A stretch of 64,000 nucleotides of DNA from CAWCTB01 sp963798275 (GCA_963798275.1 CAWCTB010000018.1:50682-114681), one strand, 5' to 3'; positions 1 through 9,051 are shown, counted from the stretch's first letter. Translations and numbers: made by a program. Notes: generated by a model from the sequence alone, not told the origin.

Positions 1-341
1 GAGGCAGATGATCGCGTACAAAAGCCAAGTCAAGCATAAGCCAACAGGGTAATTGAAGAGCGCACGGCAACCAAGGCGCTTGTGCTTGGGATTCGGGCAG
101 CAATGCCGCTTCAGGAATGTCCTATCTGAGGCACCGCTTCAACGATGGATCGCAATTGCGCCCTCAGAGCGGCTTCAGAGTACTGAAGAAATCGGAACAG
201 CAGATCCCACGCGGACTAAAGTCGGCGTGGGATGACACAGAACAGAGGCCTAACGGCGCGGCTGAAGCCGCGCCCCTTCAAATCCTAACTGTCCTAGTTT
301 TTCCGCAGCCTGTGAAGCCACGCCCAGTGCGACTCTTATCC
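1..341. other. Non-coding left edge
   Basis: No convincing gene is seen here. Open frames on both strands lack family motifs and ribosome-binding sites. The only structure noted is the perfect hairpin listed at 255-274, beyond the 3' end of the amidotransferase gene on the minus strand. Confidence 0.5.
255..274. repeat. REP-like hairpin, GGCRCGGCT family
   Basis: Perfect inverted repeat GGCGCGGCT / AGCCGCGCC with a 2-nt loop. The same design with an A/T swap in the stem occurs at 53474-53494, and a looser relative at 42189-42210. All three are intergenic. It could act as a terminator for the minus-strand gene ending at 342, but there is no strong T-tract. Confidence 0.55.
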
Positions 342-1120
342 TCAGTTCCTGACCGATTCGAAATCCTGCTGCCGCCGCGCCAGCGACCGGTGCCACGCTG
401 CCGCCGCTTTCACGAAGGCCAGAAAGATCGCCCGCGACGCCGCATCGTGTGGGAAGCTCCTCTCCGGATGCCACTGCACCCCAAGCACGAAGTGATCGGC
501 AGAGGCCCCTTCAACCGCCTCCTTCACGCCGTCTTCCGGAGCACCACGCCACCAGCCGCAGCCCATCTCCTGCGATTTCCACCGCCTGATGATGGCTTGA
601 GTTCACCGCCAGGGCCGGCGTCCGCACCCGCCGCCAGCACTCCGGCTTCGCGCAGGATTGCAGCCAGCCGCGACTGCGGATCGATGCGCACCCGGTGCGC
701 CACCTGGGCCTCGCGATTGTCGTGCACGTCAGCCTGGCGAACATGCTGGTCGAGTGTCCCCGTGCGCCACACATTGAGCGATTGCGTTCCGTAGCAGATC
801 GCCAGCACCGGCTTGCGCATGTTATAGGCGTCCTGCAGCAAGAGCTCGTCGATGTTGTCGCGGAATGGGTCCGCATAGGCGGTCTCAGGAAGGCGCTCCG
901 TCCCGTACTTCTCGGGATCGACATCGGCCGGGCTGCCCGGCAGCAGCACGCCATCGCACTGCTTCACCGCCTGCGCAATCTGCGTGGGAGTACCTTTTAT
1001 GTCGATGATTACCGGCTCGCCGCCCGATTCCTCCACGGCTCTCTCATAGCGCGGCAGCACGCGCGCCACATAGTCGGGGTCGACTGAGTTGGGAACGGGA
1101 ATGGCGATGCGAGGTTTCAT
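342..1120 (-). pseudogene. Class I glutamine amidotransferase-like / gamma-glutamyl-GABA hydrolase (peptidase C26), two frameshifts
   Basis: The reading starts at 1120 (MKPRIAIPVPNSVDPDY) and contains the nucleophile elbow AICYGTQSLNVW with the catalytic Cys. Around 610-625 the reading moves to a second frame carrying VNSSHHQAVEIAGDGLRLVAW. Near 541-545 it moves to a third frame carrying GVKEAVEG and GVQWHPE, which supplies the catalytic His/Glu. Joined, the three pieces give a family-like protein of about 258 residues. Members of this family hydrolyse gamma-glutamyl bonds, for example in polyamine or GABA metabolism (known of the family). Each shift is equivalent to one extra base, so either the gene is decaying or the sequence has two indel errors; the motifs are otherwise intact. 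Confidence 0.8.
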
Positions 1121-1173
1121 GCTGCTTCTTCCATTCTACGCAACTGGCGCGCCGGAGCGGGCCTCAGCGAGCT

Positions 1174-1989
1174 TCACGAAGACAGTTGTGGAGACGGCTG
1201 CGCGTCCGCAGGGGCAAGCTGCGTCCGCGAATAGTAGGTGTTGGCGATGACCTGGCGCACCCGCGCTGACAACGTTTCCATTTCGCGTGGTGACATTCCG
1301 GTCGTCGAAATCGGCGCGCAGATGATCAATTCGACGTCGCCGGGTAGCAGGTGAAAGCTGTTCATCGGCAGCAAATCGCGCGTGCCCAGGATGACCACCG
1401 GCACCACCGGTTCCTGTGCCTTAATGGCCACGTAGAACGCGCCCCCCATGAAATCGCGCAGGTGCCCGTCGCGCGACCGCCCGCCCTCCGGGAAGACCGC
1501 CAGCGGCATGCCGTGGTGCAGTGTCTCGCTGGCGCGATTGAGGCTGCGCAATGACGCACGGGCATCTTTCTGGTCGACCGCGATCTGCCCTGACCGCTTC
1601 AGGTGCCAGCCCAGAAAGGGATAACTGAACAGCTCCTTCTTCGCCATGATGCGGAACTGGGTCGGCAGCCCCGCGTAGAGCACCGGAATGTCGAGCGCCG
1701 ACAGATGATTCGCCGCGTAGACGGCAGGCTTGGAAGGATCGAGGTGCTCGGTCCCTTCCAGATGCACTCGCACCCCCGTCGTTTTCAGGATCATGCGCGA
1801 CCAGGTGCGTGCGAACCAGTGCTGCACGCCGCCATAGCGGTCGAAAAACGACGACAGCAGCGACAATGTTCCCATCACGCCGGTGTAGAAATAGATCAGA
1901 GGCACGTAAACGCAGTAGGAACGCAGGCGGGTGAAGAACGATCCGCGCCCCCTTTCGCCGGTCTTCGCGGCTTGTGTGCCAGGGTTCAT
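1174..1989 (-). CDS. plsC: 1-acyl-sn-glycerol-3-phosphate acyltransferase
   Basis: Acylates lysophosphatidic acid to phosphatidic acid at the inner membrane, the second acylation of phospholipid synthesis. The 271-aa protein has an N-terminal membrane segment (about residues 26-48), the catalytic HX4D box NHLSALD (H95, D100) and the FPEGGRS substrate-binding box (166-172), in the spacing usual for PlsC. Its start lies 2 nt after the folC stop, so the two genes are almost certainly co-transcribed and possibly translationally coupled. The C-terminal tail after about residue 250 is poorly conserved in type. The family call is secure; acyl-donor preference (acyl-ACP or acyl-CoA) cannot be read from the sequence. 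Confidence 0.93.
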   Translation of the reverse strand: MNPGTQAAKTGERGRGSFFTRLRSYCVYVPLIYFYTGVMGTLSLLSSFFDRYGGVQHWFARTWSRMILKTTGVRVHLEGTEHLDPSKPAVYAANHLSALDIPVLYAGLPTQFRIMAKKELFSYPFLGWHLKRSGQIAVDQKDARASLRSLNRASETLHHGMPLAVFPEGGRSRDGHLRDFMGGAFYVAIKAQEPVVPVVILGTRDLLPMNSFHLLPGDVELIICAPISTTGMSPREMETLSARVRQVIANTYYSRTQLAPADAQPSPQLSS

Positions 1990-1991
1990 AC

Positions 1992-3350
1992 TTACGCCGG
2001 AACTCCCATGTCGCGCATGACCTGGCCGACCAGAAAGATCGAGCCGGCAACCACTATCAAGCCCTCCGGCTTGCTCAACTCGCGAGCGCGGGCCAGCGCT
2101 GCCACAACCGTTTCCTCGGAGTGCAGCGCGGCGCCGGTTCGCGAGCCCGCCTGCAACAGTTCGCTAGTGCTGGCGGCGCGTGGGTTCTCCACGTGTGTCA
2201 CCACCACGTTCTCTGCGATTGGAAACAGGATTTCCGCCATTTCCTGCAACGCCTTGTCCTTCATTGCGCCGAAGATCAGCGTCACCTCGCGTCCGGAAAA
2301 ATTCTCCGACAGCGCCGAACGCAGGGCCCAAGCTCCTGCCGGATTATGCGCCACATCCAGCACCATCTCCCGTTGATGAGTCGCAGCGGATGGCGGCAGC
2401 ACCTGGAAGCGTCCCAGCCAGTGCGTCTCACGAATGCCACGCTCGATCTGCTGTGGCGTCACCTTGAATCCGAACCGCCCCAGTTCTTCCGCAGTCGCGA
2501 TCGCCAGCGCGATGTTGCGCAACTGATGACGGCCCGCCAACGGCGAATCCACCGTGATCTCCTCGCCCATTACCGTGAGCGGGTAGCGATTGCGCCCGGC
2601 CACCGGCGTAACTCGCCCGGCCAGATAAGCCGCGGCTCCGGGTGAAACCGGCGGTACATATTGCACCGCGCTTACCCCGCGAGCATTCTTCTCGAGGATC
2701 CCGTTGCCAATCACGTCATTCGCCTCAGGATGTTGCGGCAGCGTCACCACAACCCCATTCGCGCGAATGATGCCGGTCTTCTCGCGCGCGATCTCGCCAA
2801 TCGTGTTGCCCAGGTACTTCTGGTGATCGAGCGCAATGTCGGCAATGACCGAGATCAGCGGTTCGACCACATTCGTCGCATCGAGGCGGCCGCCCATGCC
2901 CACCTCCAACACCGCGATATCGATGCCCACGCTGGCGAAATATTCGAACGCCATCACCGTCAGCATCTCGAAAAAGCTGGGATGCCAGGGCAGTTTACCG
3001 GCTTGCAACAGGTGCTGCGCCGTCCGCTCAACGCGATCGTGCATCTCGCCGAATTCGACATCGGAAATCGCTTCGCCATTCACCCGGATGCGTTCGTTGA
3101 TGCGCAGCAAATGCGGCGAGCTGTAGAGCCCAGTCTTGTAGCCGGCCCCCTGCAGGATCGACGCCAGCGTCGCGGCCGTCGAGCCTTTGCCGTTGGTTCC
3201 GGCAATCAGCACGCTGGGAAAGCGTCGCTCCGGATTGCCCAGCGCGGCCAGCATCTCGCGTACATACGCCAGGTCGAACTTGTGCGAGGGCGTTCCCGCC
3301 AGCTCGTGGCCCAGAGCGTAGAGTTGCTGAACGGCGCTTTGGTAGGTCAT
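1992..3350 (-). CDS. folC: Bifunctional folylpolyglutamate synthase / dihydrofolate synthase
   Basis: Mur-ligase-type ATP-dependent enzyme that adds glutamate to dihydropteroate or to tetrahydrofolates. The 452-aa length is typical. Visible landmarks are the P-loop GTNGKGSTAA (51-60), the SPHLLRINERIRVNGE segment typical of FolC, the EVGMGGRLDATN motif that binds ATP and Mg, and DVAHNPAG in the C-terminal domain. It is the first gene of a minus-strand pair with plsC. The start ATG at 3350 matches the usual family N-terminus, with the P-loop about 50 residues in. No accD or other common neighbour is present. Confidence 0.95.
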   Translation of the reverse strand: MTYQSAVQQLYALGHELAGTPSHKFDLAYVREMLAALGNPERRFPSVLIAGTNGKGSTAATLASILQGAGYKTGLYSSPHLLRINERIRVNGEAISDVEFGEMHDRVERTAQHLLQAGKLPWHPSFFEMLTVMAFEYFASVGIDIAVLEVGMGGRLDATNVVEPLISVIADIALDHQKYLGNTIGEIAREKTGIIRANGVVVTLPQHPEANDVIGNGILEKNARGVSAVQYVPPVSPGAAAYLAGRVTPVAGRNRYPLTVMGEEITVDSPLAGRHQLRNIALAIATAEELGRFGFKVTPQQIERGIRETHWLGRFQVLPPSAATHQREMVLDVAHNPAGAWALRSALSENFSGREVTLIFGAMKDKALQEMAEILFPIAENVVVTHVENPRAASTSELLQAGSRTGAALHSEETVVAALARARELSKPEGLIVVAGSIFLVGQVMRDMGVPA

Positions 3351-3689
3351 GCCCGGGTTTCAGATTACAACAAGGCGGTGTCTCGCAGTCAGGCGCCGTG
3401 AAGGGTTCCTCAGTAAGCTGTTCAAACTGCAGTCCGGAAGACGGCATACCTTAGCCGAGGACGTAAAATCCCAGGTAGCGATTTAAACCCGGGTTCAGCA
3501 GGGACGGCACCGTTGTCAGTGAGTGTAAACGGGCTGTTTTCATCAAGTGAGCCAACGTCCGAATAGTTTGTCGTTCGCCTCGACCGGCAGGAACCACCAG
3601 GGGCGGTTGCCATCTCTAATTGTGAGATGGCGATTTATCAAGAGTTGCGGGGGGTAGGCAATCGCGCGGTCTGCCGTTCATCCCGTCCG
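3351..3689. other. Intergenic region, nothing recognised
   Basis: About 340 bases between folC and the 592-aa orphan gene. No ORF with family motifs, tRNA-like fold or clear promoter is visible. It probably holds the folC promoter on the minus strand, but no convincing -35/-10 pair was found. Confidence 0.4.
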
Positions 3690-5468
3690 CTATTTGAGGG
3701 CGTCTGCGATCATGTGTAGAGAGGTCACGCACGTTATCAACAGGTCTCTTCCTTGCATGACGAAGGGCAACGTTCTATCCACCCGAGCCAACGCGTATGC
3801 TTCGTCGAGGTCCTTACTGGCAACGTGCGCGTCTGCCAATCGCAGGTTGTAGATGCCATGTAACGGTCCAAGTGCGGGGTGCGCCCTCTCTTCCCCGATC
3901 ACAGAGGCAAGAACCTTCTCCAGCGATTTCAAAGAGGCCCATGTCTGCTTAGGCGGTGGCGCAACAATTTGGTGAAGCGCTGCAGTATCAATGTGCTCGA
4001 TGAGTGCCCTCACCAAGTCTTTCGCCAGTCCATAAAGCCCCGACGTGCTCAATGCCTTGAAGCGGTGGCAGGACTTGAATGCTTCTTTGGAGTCGGGGTA
4101 CGGGCGAAACAACTCTATCCCGAAGCGCTTCATGAAGGCATCGTTCAGGACTGCGACGCCAACGGGAAGAAACGGCTCCGGCGGCTGCGTTCGTGCGGGT
4201 TCCCCCTGTCCTTGCGCCAAGAACAGTTCCGCAGACACTTTACCTTCGGGGCTGACGTTGAATCCGACCCACACGCGCTGGAGCCACTCCGGAAGGAGGG
4301 CCACATCCTTAGCGTAGGCGTTCACCAAGCCAAGACTGTTGATACCGAAGTGTACGTTGTAATCCGGCGATCCTTTTACGGCCCCCGTTTCTCTCGTGTA
4401 CCACTCCAATGCTCCACCGCGCCGCTCCGTGAGAGCGGGTATCAGGTCGGGTTTGAACCACAACCACCTGCCACTGTCGATCAGACTCGTGGCTATCTGC
4501 TTCTTGCCTGCTGCATCCACGACGAAGGCGATAGACGGCTCTGGGTCGTCGCCCCGAATACGGGTGCTCCTCGCACCTGGCTCCACCCACTCGTTGCGCC
4601 AGACCTCGCCAACGACGCGATACAGCTTTCGTGCCTCCGAGACCTTCCGGGTGAAGCTCGAAGTCGCCGACTCATCCGAAATGCCAATCTCTGGCACATC
4701 TTCCTCAAAGTCAATGTTGGTCCGGGTTACGTGCATCACTGCCATGGAACTGCCAAACGGCTCGCCGCCTTCGTGTATTTCGTTAATGCGCCCTTCCCAC
4801 CGTTCTCCGTACTTGTACGTGCCCTCCGGTTTCGGCCACCTGAAGTCTGGCTCTGCTTCGACAATCTCTTGCCGCTCTCGGTACCATGAAATGAGCAGGG
4901 CCATGCGTCGTGCGCACAGGTAATCCTTCAGGTGTTCGGCACGAACCTCCAGCAGCCTCGGCCTACCGTCCTCGTCTAGCTTTAGGCGGACCACTTCTAT
5001 GTAGTCCTCGTCCATTGCAACCCAAACATTTCCTTCCCGCTTTAGGCCAAGCGTAATCACAAGGTCAGGGTGGATGTGCCAACTTGGTGGTTCGGCAGAA
5101 TTACCGCGCTGTGACATTACCAGCCGAACCGACCCCTTCAGCTGTATGTCCTCACACTCGTCAGCTCCGACGTAACGATCCCGGCCTGCGTACCCGCAGT
5201 GGTCGTGCGCGAGACCAATGTCCATCCAGCCCAGCCTAGCGGCTGCATCCCGCTTGCTTAGCGGAACGGCAAGCGAACCCGCGCCGAAGAACTCGGATTT
5301 AGACCCGAGATATCCCCGCTTACCCGCTTCGCTTCGTTGGCTCGCACGAAGCGGAATCCACACTGCGCTGTCGAATCGGCGCTTGCGAATTTCCGCCATT
5401 TCGAACCATTTCTGTTCCATATCTATATCGTTTATGCGAGAGTAGAACACGCTACGACCCGGGTACAC
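3690..5468 (-). CDS. Hypothetical protein, 592 aa, no recognised family
   Basis: A long uninterrupted frame whose composition (charged, Trp-rich, no signal peptide, no membrane segment) looks like a soluble cytoplasmic protein. The first 70 residues are Arg/Lys-rich; the middle (about 90-260) alternates strands and acidic patches; the last 120 look helical. No known catalytic motif was recognised. The first available start is a GTG at 5468; an in-frame ATG 16 codons in (MEQKWFEMAEIRKRR) is an equally good choice, and neither has a strong Shine-Dalgarno. Local base use is less GC-rich than in folC or the thioesterase gene, and about 300 bases without genes flank each side, so it looks acquired. 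A defence or phage-related role is possible but unsupported. Confidence 0.7.
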   Translation of the reverse strand: MYPGRSVFYSRINDIDMEQKWFEMAEIRKRRFDSAVWIPLRASQRSEAGKRGYLGSKSEFFGAGSLAVPLSKRDAAARLGWMDIGLAHDHCGYAGRDRYVGADECEDIQLKGSVRLVMSQRGNSAEPPSWHIHPDLVITLGLKREGNVWVAMDEDYIEVVRLKLDEDGRPRLLEVRAEHLKDYLCARRMALLISWYRERQEIVEAEPDFRWPKPEGTYKYGERWEGRINEIHEGGEPFGSSMAVMHVTRTNIDFEEDVPEIGISDESATSSFTRKVSEARKLYRVVGEVWRNEWVEPGARSTRIRGDDPEPSIAFVVDAAGKKQIATSLIDSGRWLWFKPDLIPALTERRGGALEWYTRETGAVKGSPDYNVHFGINSLGLVNAYAKDVALLPEWLQRVWVGFNVSPEGKVSAELFLAQGQGEPARTQPPEPFLPVGVAVLNDAFMKRFGIELFRPYPDSKEAFKSCHRFKALSTSGLYGLAKDLVRALIEHIDTAALHQIVAPPPKQTWASLKSLEKVLASVIGEERAHPALGPLHGIYNLRLADAHVASKDLDEAYALARVDRTLPFVMQGRDLLITCVTSLHMIADALK

Positions 5469-5796
5469 CTGCGGTCAACCGCTGATCTTTTGATCGGTCG
5501 CGTCCTATGTTGACCTTGATTTGCTGAACTCCATCACACACCTGTACGTTGCCTGTACCAACCCAGCATGTTTCAATAGAAGGCGCATGGGAGAAGACAA
5601 AAGGCTCGTTAGAGCGACACCACCCTCCCGATTAATTCTCGTCTCGCTGTACAGAAACCTGCTCCTGAAACCTCTAATGGCGAGGCTCTGAGTAAGTCGT
5701 CGGCCATCCGGAGCGCTTTCTTACCTCAGTTGCCGCGACATCGCCCTTCCATTCACAACACTCATGTCACGTCAGATGTGGAATTATCTGGTGGCG
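5469..5796. other. Intergenic region, nothing recognised
   Basis: About 330 relatively AT-richer bases between the orphan gene and the zinc-finger membrane protein. No supported gene or RNA was found. It may mark one edge of an acquired segment together with 3351-3689. Confidence 0.35.
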
Positions 5797-6237
5797 TTAC
5801 TGACCGGAGATTTTCAGCCGCAAGTCTTCGGGAATGCGGTCGCGAATCTGCTCCGGCAGGCTGTCGTGCACCCGGCGCGCGCCAATAAGGGCCGCGTCTT
5901 TCATGACCAGCGGGGCCGGCGTGGCAACGGCAACCAGCAGCCACAGCAGCATGGAGAGCAGGAATCCCCCCATGGCGCCGATCTCCAGCAGAAAGGCATG
6001 GCTGGGCTGGAAGTGGCGGATGACGCCGTAGGCCAGCAGGAAAACCACCATTGACAGTGAGGCGAGCGCCATGAGGGCGATATCGATGAAACGATGCAGG
6101 CGCTGGCGCGAGCGACAGTGAGCACACTCCGCCAGGTGCGCCTCATAGTCGCCGCGCATTTCGGGGGTAATGCCGGAGATGTCATAGCGCCAGCCGGCGA
6201 GAATCTGGCCGACGACGCGATCAGTGCAAGGCGTCAT
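5797..6237 (-). CDS. Zinc-finger (zf-HC2-like) two-helix membrane protein
   Basis: The 146-aa protein opens with a putative anti-sigma-type zinc finger in which HLAECAHCRSR gives the H-x3-C-x2-C pattern (about residues 34-41). Two strong hydrophobic segments follow (about 52-75 and 83-106), then a short basic cytoplasmic tail. zf-HC2 proteins are often anti-sigma factors, but no sigma factor gene is adjacent, so the role is open. It lies 47 nt downstream of the metallo-beta-lactamase-fold gene on the same strand and is probably co-transcribed with it. Confidence 0.7.
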   Translation of the reverse strand: MTPCTDRVVGQILAGWRYDISGITPEMRGDYEAHLAECAHCRSRQRLHRFIDIALMALASLSMVVFLLAYGVIRHFQPSHAFLLEIGAMGGFLLSMLLWLLVAVATPAPLVMKDAALIGARRVHDSLPEQIRDRIPEDLRLKISGQ

Positions 6238-6284
6238 TTGTCATGCCGGGCTCCGCGCCTCGTGCCGCGGGCGCTGGTTTTGCA

Positions 6285-7100
6285 TCACAAACGAACTGCC
6301 GGCAGCGGTTCATGTTGCCCCGCCAGCAGCAGATGGTTCCGTCGGAAATCCCGCTGCCCGCCCAGGGCGCGTTCCGCTGTCATCCTCGCAATTTCGGGAT
6401 GATTGTTCTTCTCCGACAGGTGCGCAAGGATGAGGAACTCGGCGCCTCCATCATAGTCGCTCGCCAGGAAATCTGCGAGCGCGTCATTGGAGAGATGCCC
6501 CACCCGGCTCATCACCCGCTGCTTGACCGCCCATGGATACGGCCCGCCTCGCAACAGCTCCAGGTCGTGATTCGACTCAATCATCAGCACCTGGCAGCCG
6601 CGCACGTGGTGGCACACGCTGGCAGGCAGGTATCCCAAATCGGTGCACACCCCAACTTTGATGCCTTCGCTGCGGAAGGTGAAGCCCACAGGATCGCTTG
6701 CATCGTGCGGAATCGTGAACGGCGTCACCGTAATGTCGCCGATCTGGAACGCGCGCCCTGACGAAAACAGCTCCAACCGCTCCAGCACCACACGGTTGCC
6801 GGCGCTATCGCGCGCCGAGCGCCGATAGGCCTCGTGCGTCGCTCCCGTCATGTACACCGGAACCTTCAGCTTGCGCGCCAGCACGTGCAATCCGGCGATG
6901 TGGTCGCCGTGCTCGTGGGTAATCAGGATGGCGTCGACGCAGCGCGGATCCTCTCCGCACAACATTATGCGGCGAATCAGCTCGCGGCAGGAGAGCCCCG
7001 CATCCACCAGCAGCCGGGTCCCCGAGCTGGAAACCATGCTGCAGTTTCCATTGCTACCACTCGCCAGCACCGTGACCGACACAGCCATAGCCGCGAGCAT
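6285..7100 (-). CDS. MBL-fold metallo-hydrolase, WalJ/YycJ type
   Basis: A 271-aa metallo-beta-lactamase-fold protein. The N-terminus (VTVLASGSNGNCSMV) is the characteristic YycJ/WalJ opening. The dinuclear metal motif HEHGDH is at residues 62-67, and TIPHDASDPVGF further on matches the family. Family members are predicted phosphodiesterases or nucleases linked in Firmicutes to the WalKR two-component system; no walK/walR is visible here. The start at 7100 has AAAGAG about 10 nt upstream; an internal ATG at 7088 is an alternative. The last 20 residues are unlike the family and may be unstructured. Confidence 0.85.
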   Translation of the reverse strand: MLAAMAVSVTVLASGSNGNCSMVSSSGTRLLVDAGLSCRELIRRIMLCGEDPRCVDAILITHEHGDHIAGLHVLARKLKVPVYMTGATHEAYRRSARDSAGNRVVLERLELFSSGRAFQIGDITVTPFTIPHDASDPVGFTFRSEGIKVGVCTDLGYLPASVCHHVRGCQVLMIESNHDLELLRGGPYPWAVKQRVMSRVGHLSNDALADFLASDYDGGAEFLILAHLSEKNNHPEIARMTAERALGGQRDFRRNHLLLAGQHEPLPAVRL

Positions 7101-7228
7101 ATCTGGAACGCTCTTTCCGCGGTAGTAACAAATTGATTAACTGGCTGTGCGAATCACGTTGACGAGGCGGCCGAATTTTGCTCACTGCCGGAGAGACATG
7201 GCCGTTCGGGCTTTGCATGCGACGATTG

Positions 7229-7636
7229 TCAGCTTTTGGCCGCGCTCAGCTTGGCCCGCTGCTTCTCCTCAAACTTGCTCTTGCTCACAATGGCGCGCCC
7301 GATGGTGCCGTAGCCGATCACCTCGTGCCCGTTGTGTGCGCTGACCTTGAAGGTATAGAAGCGCCCGTCGAACGACTCCAGCACCGCTTCCGTCCTGATC
7401 TTCATCCCGATGGTCGCCGGCGCGCGGTGCACGATATTGATCGCCGTGCCCACGCTCACCTCGTCGCCTTCGCAGAACGGACGCAGCGCATTGTACCCCG
7501 CCGCCTCCATCATGCCCACCATGTTGGGCGTGGAATACACCGGCGGCAGTTCTTCCTTCCACGCCGACAGTGTGTTCTTGAACTCGACCGTGGTTTCGGC
7601 TTCACCGCGCGTACCCAGAGGAATTTCCTTGGCCAT
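7229..7636 (-). CDS. Hotdog-fold thioesterase, fluoroacetyl-CoA thioesterase (FlK)-like
   Basis: A 135-aa single-domain hotdog protein. Counting residues gives Thr36 (in VYSTPNMV), Glu44 (in GMMEAAGY) and His70 (in NIVHRAP). All three sit six residues before the Thr42/Glu50/His76 triad known for FlK, so the catalytic set is complete and correctly spaced. The enzyme should hydrolyse a small acyl-CoA thioester. Most bacterial homologues are not thought to use fluoroacetyl-CoA specifically, so the substrate is open. It is a single gene with a start ATG at 7636; the Lys-rich C-terminal tail is an extension relative to FlK. Confidence 0.85.
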   Translation of the reverse strand: MAKEIPLGTRGEAETTVEFKNTLSAWKEELPPVYSTPNMVGMMEAAGYNALRPFCEGDEVSVGTAINIVHRAPATIGMKIRTEAVLESFDGRFYTFKVSAHNGHEVIGYGTIGRAIVSKSKFEEKQRAKLSAAKS

Positions 7637-7767
7637 GCTTCGAGAGTACCGTCAGGCCAGCGCTCTGTCACGCGCTTCCACATGGGCTTCAAGAATTGCG
7701 GACAACACGGTACGCGCTGGCTTAGCCCCAAAGAGAGCGCCCAGCGGCGCTGCCCGGCTGTGCCAAC

Positions 7768-8073
7768 TTATTTTCTTCGCGCCCCATGCCAGACGGTAAG
7801 AATGGTGACTCGTTTCCGCCGCACCCGGTAGACAACGATGTACGGAGCTCGGCCGATCACCAACTCGCGCGTGCCCGGTTCAGCCCCGGCTCGACCCAGG
7901 TTGGGATGAGTCTTGAGCGCCTCCACCACTGCAACAATACGCGTCGCCAGTCGCTCGGCAGCGTCCGGTTTGTCCTGGGCAATGAAGGCGCGAATCTCGC
8001 GCAGTCGCGCCAACGCGGGCAGTGACCAGACGACCTCCAGGTAGGGACCCTGCCGCCTCTCGGCGTCTGACAC
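7768..8073 (-). CDS. RelE/ParE-family toxin
   Basis: A 101-aa type II toxin. From residue 12 it reads LEVVWSLPALARLREIRAFI, the classic ParE opening strand and helix, followed by NLGRAG, TRELVIGRAPYIVVYRV and VTILTVWHGARRK, the usual ParE sheet and C-terminus. ParE toxins poison DNA gyrase; RelE relatives cut mRNA. The fold is seen, but the target is not decided by sequence. I place the start at the GTG at 8073, which overlaps the antitoxin stop by one base (TAGTG). An upstream in-frame ATG at 8157 would lie inside the antitoxin gene and adds residues unlike ParE. Confidence 0.88.
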   Translation of the reverse strand: MSDAERRQGPYLEVVWSLPALARLREIRAFIAQDKPDAAERLATRIVAVVEALKTHPNLGRAGAEPGTRELVIGRAPYIVVYRVRRKRVTILTVWHGARRK

Positions 8074-8378
8074 TACGCCGTCTCGTCGCCGTGCCGTTTG
8101 CCGCACGCGCACTTCGGTGGAGGCAATTCGCCGGCGGTACCCCACGACAGCAGCCACGCCTTCATGTCCTCGTCCTTAATGTAGTGGCCGTTCTCGGCCT
8201 GACGATCCGCCGCACGGATTTTCCGCTGCAGACGTTCCTGATCGGCCACATAGGACTCGACAGCGTCGGAGATCAGGAAATTCGCGCTTCGACCTGAAGC
8301 CTTCGCCAGCTTCGCCAGACGCTTCTTGGTCTCCGGTTTGAGCCGAATGCTGAATGTCGTGCTGCGTGTGTTTGCCAT
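8073..8378 (-). CDS. Ribbon-helix-helix (CopG/RHH) antitoxin
   Basis: A 101-aa partner of the ParE-like toxin. The N-terminus STTFSIRLKPETKKRLAKLA then GRSANFLISDAVESYV is a ribbon-helix-helix DNA-binding domain, which normally autorepresses the operon as a dimer. The acidic, flexible C-terminal half should wrap the toxin. It precedes the toxin with a one-base overlap, giving coupled translation. Unusually the tail carries two Cys in a KCACGKRHGDE segment. The ATG at 8378 is preferred over the GTG two codons upstream. Confidence 0.87.
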   Translation of the reverse strand: MANTRSTTFSIRLKPETKKRLAKLAKASGRSANFLISDAVESYVADQERLQRKIRAADRQAENGHYIKDEDMKAWLLSWGTAGELPPPKCACGKRHGDETA

Positions 8379-8558
8379 AAACACATCTTACCGCACCCGC
8401 CCCGGTCTCTCCGCCGGAACCAGGAGAAACAGCTTGGGCAGCCGGGTTGCCAGCGTTTCCCATCACGCCGCCTTAGTTGGAGCTCGGCCTACCCGAATCA
8501 GGGCGGTCCTCCAGTGATTGCGGCAAACGTTAATTCTTACTTGCCCCGAAAAGTTCTC

Positions 8559-8607
8559 TTGACAGTCTAATACTGTGTGGTACACACTATGTTTCGTACA
8601 CTATGTT
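8559..8607 (+). promoter_or_regulatory. padR promoter with repeated putative operator
   Basis: A consensus -35 TTGACA lies at 8559-8564, with a weak -10 (TACACA) 16 nt on. Downstream, ACACTATGTT occurs twice (8584-8593 and 8598-8607), the second copy covering the padR start codon, and GTGTGGTACACAC just upstream is partly palindromic. PadR regulators commonly bind their own promoter, so these repeats are a reasonable autoregulatory site. No Shine-Dalgarno precedes the ATG, so the message may be leaderless (inference). Confidence 0.5.
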
Positions 8608-9040
8608 ACACACCGTACAAACACCGAATCCCGAAGTACTCGAAAACCTTCAGCAGGAGCTACGCCGGGGGTCGCTCATCGTCGCGGTGATGGCGGAACT
8701 GCGCACCGAGCGGTACGGCTACACCCTTCGTAAGTCATTGGCAGAGCATGGGATGGCCATCGACGAAGGCACTCTGTACCCGCTTCTGCGCCGGCTGGAG
8801 AGCCAGGGTCTGCTGGCCAGCGAGTGGCGTGAGGAAGACAAACGTAAGAAGCGTTTCTATCGGCTTTCGCCGCAGGGCAAGCTGGTTCTGACCCATCTTT
8901 TGCTCGACTGGGAGAGCCTGAACGCTTCCCTCGAAACAATCTTGAAGTCGCGGCGGGCGGATGGTTCGCAGCCGTCCGCCGCCAGCCCCAGCACGCCAGA
9001 CGCAGAGTCCGGTGGCGCCATGGAAGAAGAAGTCAGTTAA
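8603..9040 (+). CDS. PadR-family transcriptional regulator
   Basis: A 145-aa winged-helix repressor. The segment ELRRGSLIVAVMAELRTERYGYTL followed by DEGTLYPLLRRLESQGLL and REEDKRKKRFYRLSPQGK is the standard PadR domain, including the GTLYPLL recognition helix. It lacks the large C-terminal dimerisation domain of PadR-s1 proteins, and the tail is Ser/Pro/Ala-rich. It ends 11 nt before the start of a HAAS-domain membrane protein, the usual partner of this subfamily, whose levels it presumably controls together with its own. Confidence 0.92.
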   Translation: MLHTVQTPNPEVLENLQQELRRGSLIVAVMAELRTERYGYTLRKSLAEHGMAIDEGTLYPLLRRLESQGLLASEWREEDKRKKRFYRLSPQGKLVLTHLLLDWESLNASLETILKSRRADGSQPSAASPSTPDAESGGAMEEEVS

Positions 9041-9051
9041 GGAGCATCGCA

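Noticed and set aside
3879..4889. 336-codon plus-strand frame opposite the 592-aa orphan
   Set aside because: No ribosome site, composition less natural than the minus-strand gene; cannot be fully excluded because the orphan itself has no family.
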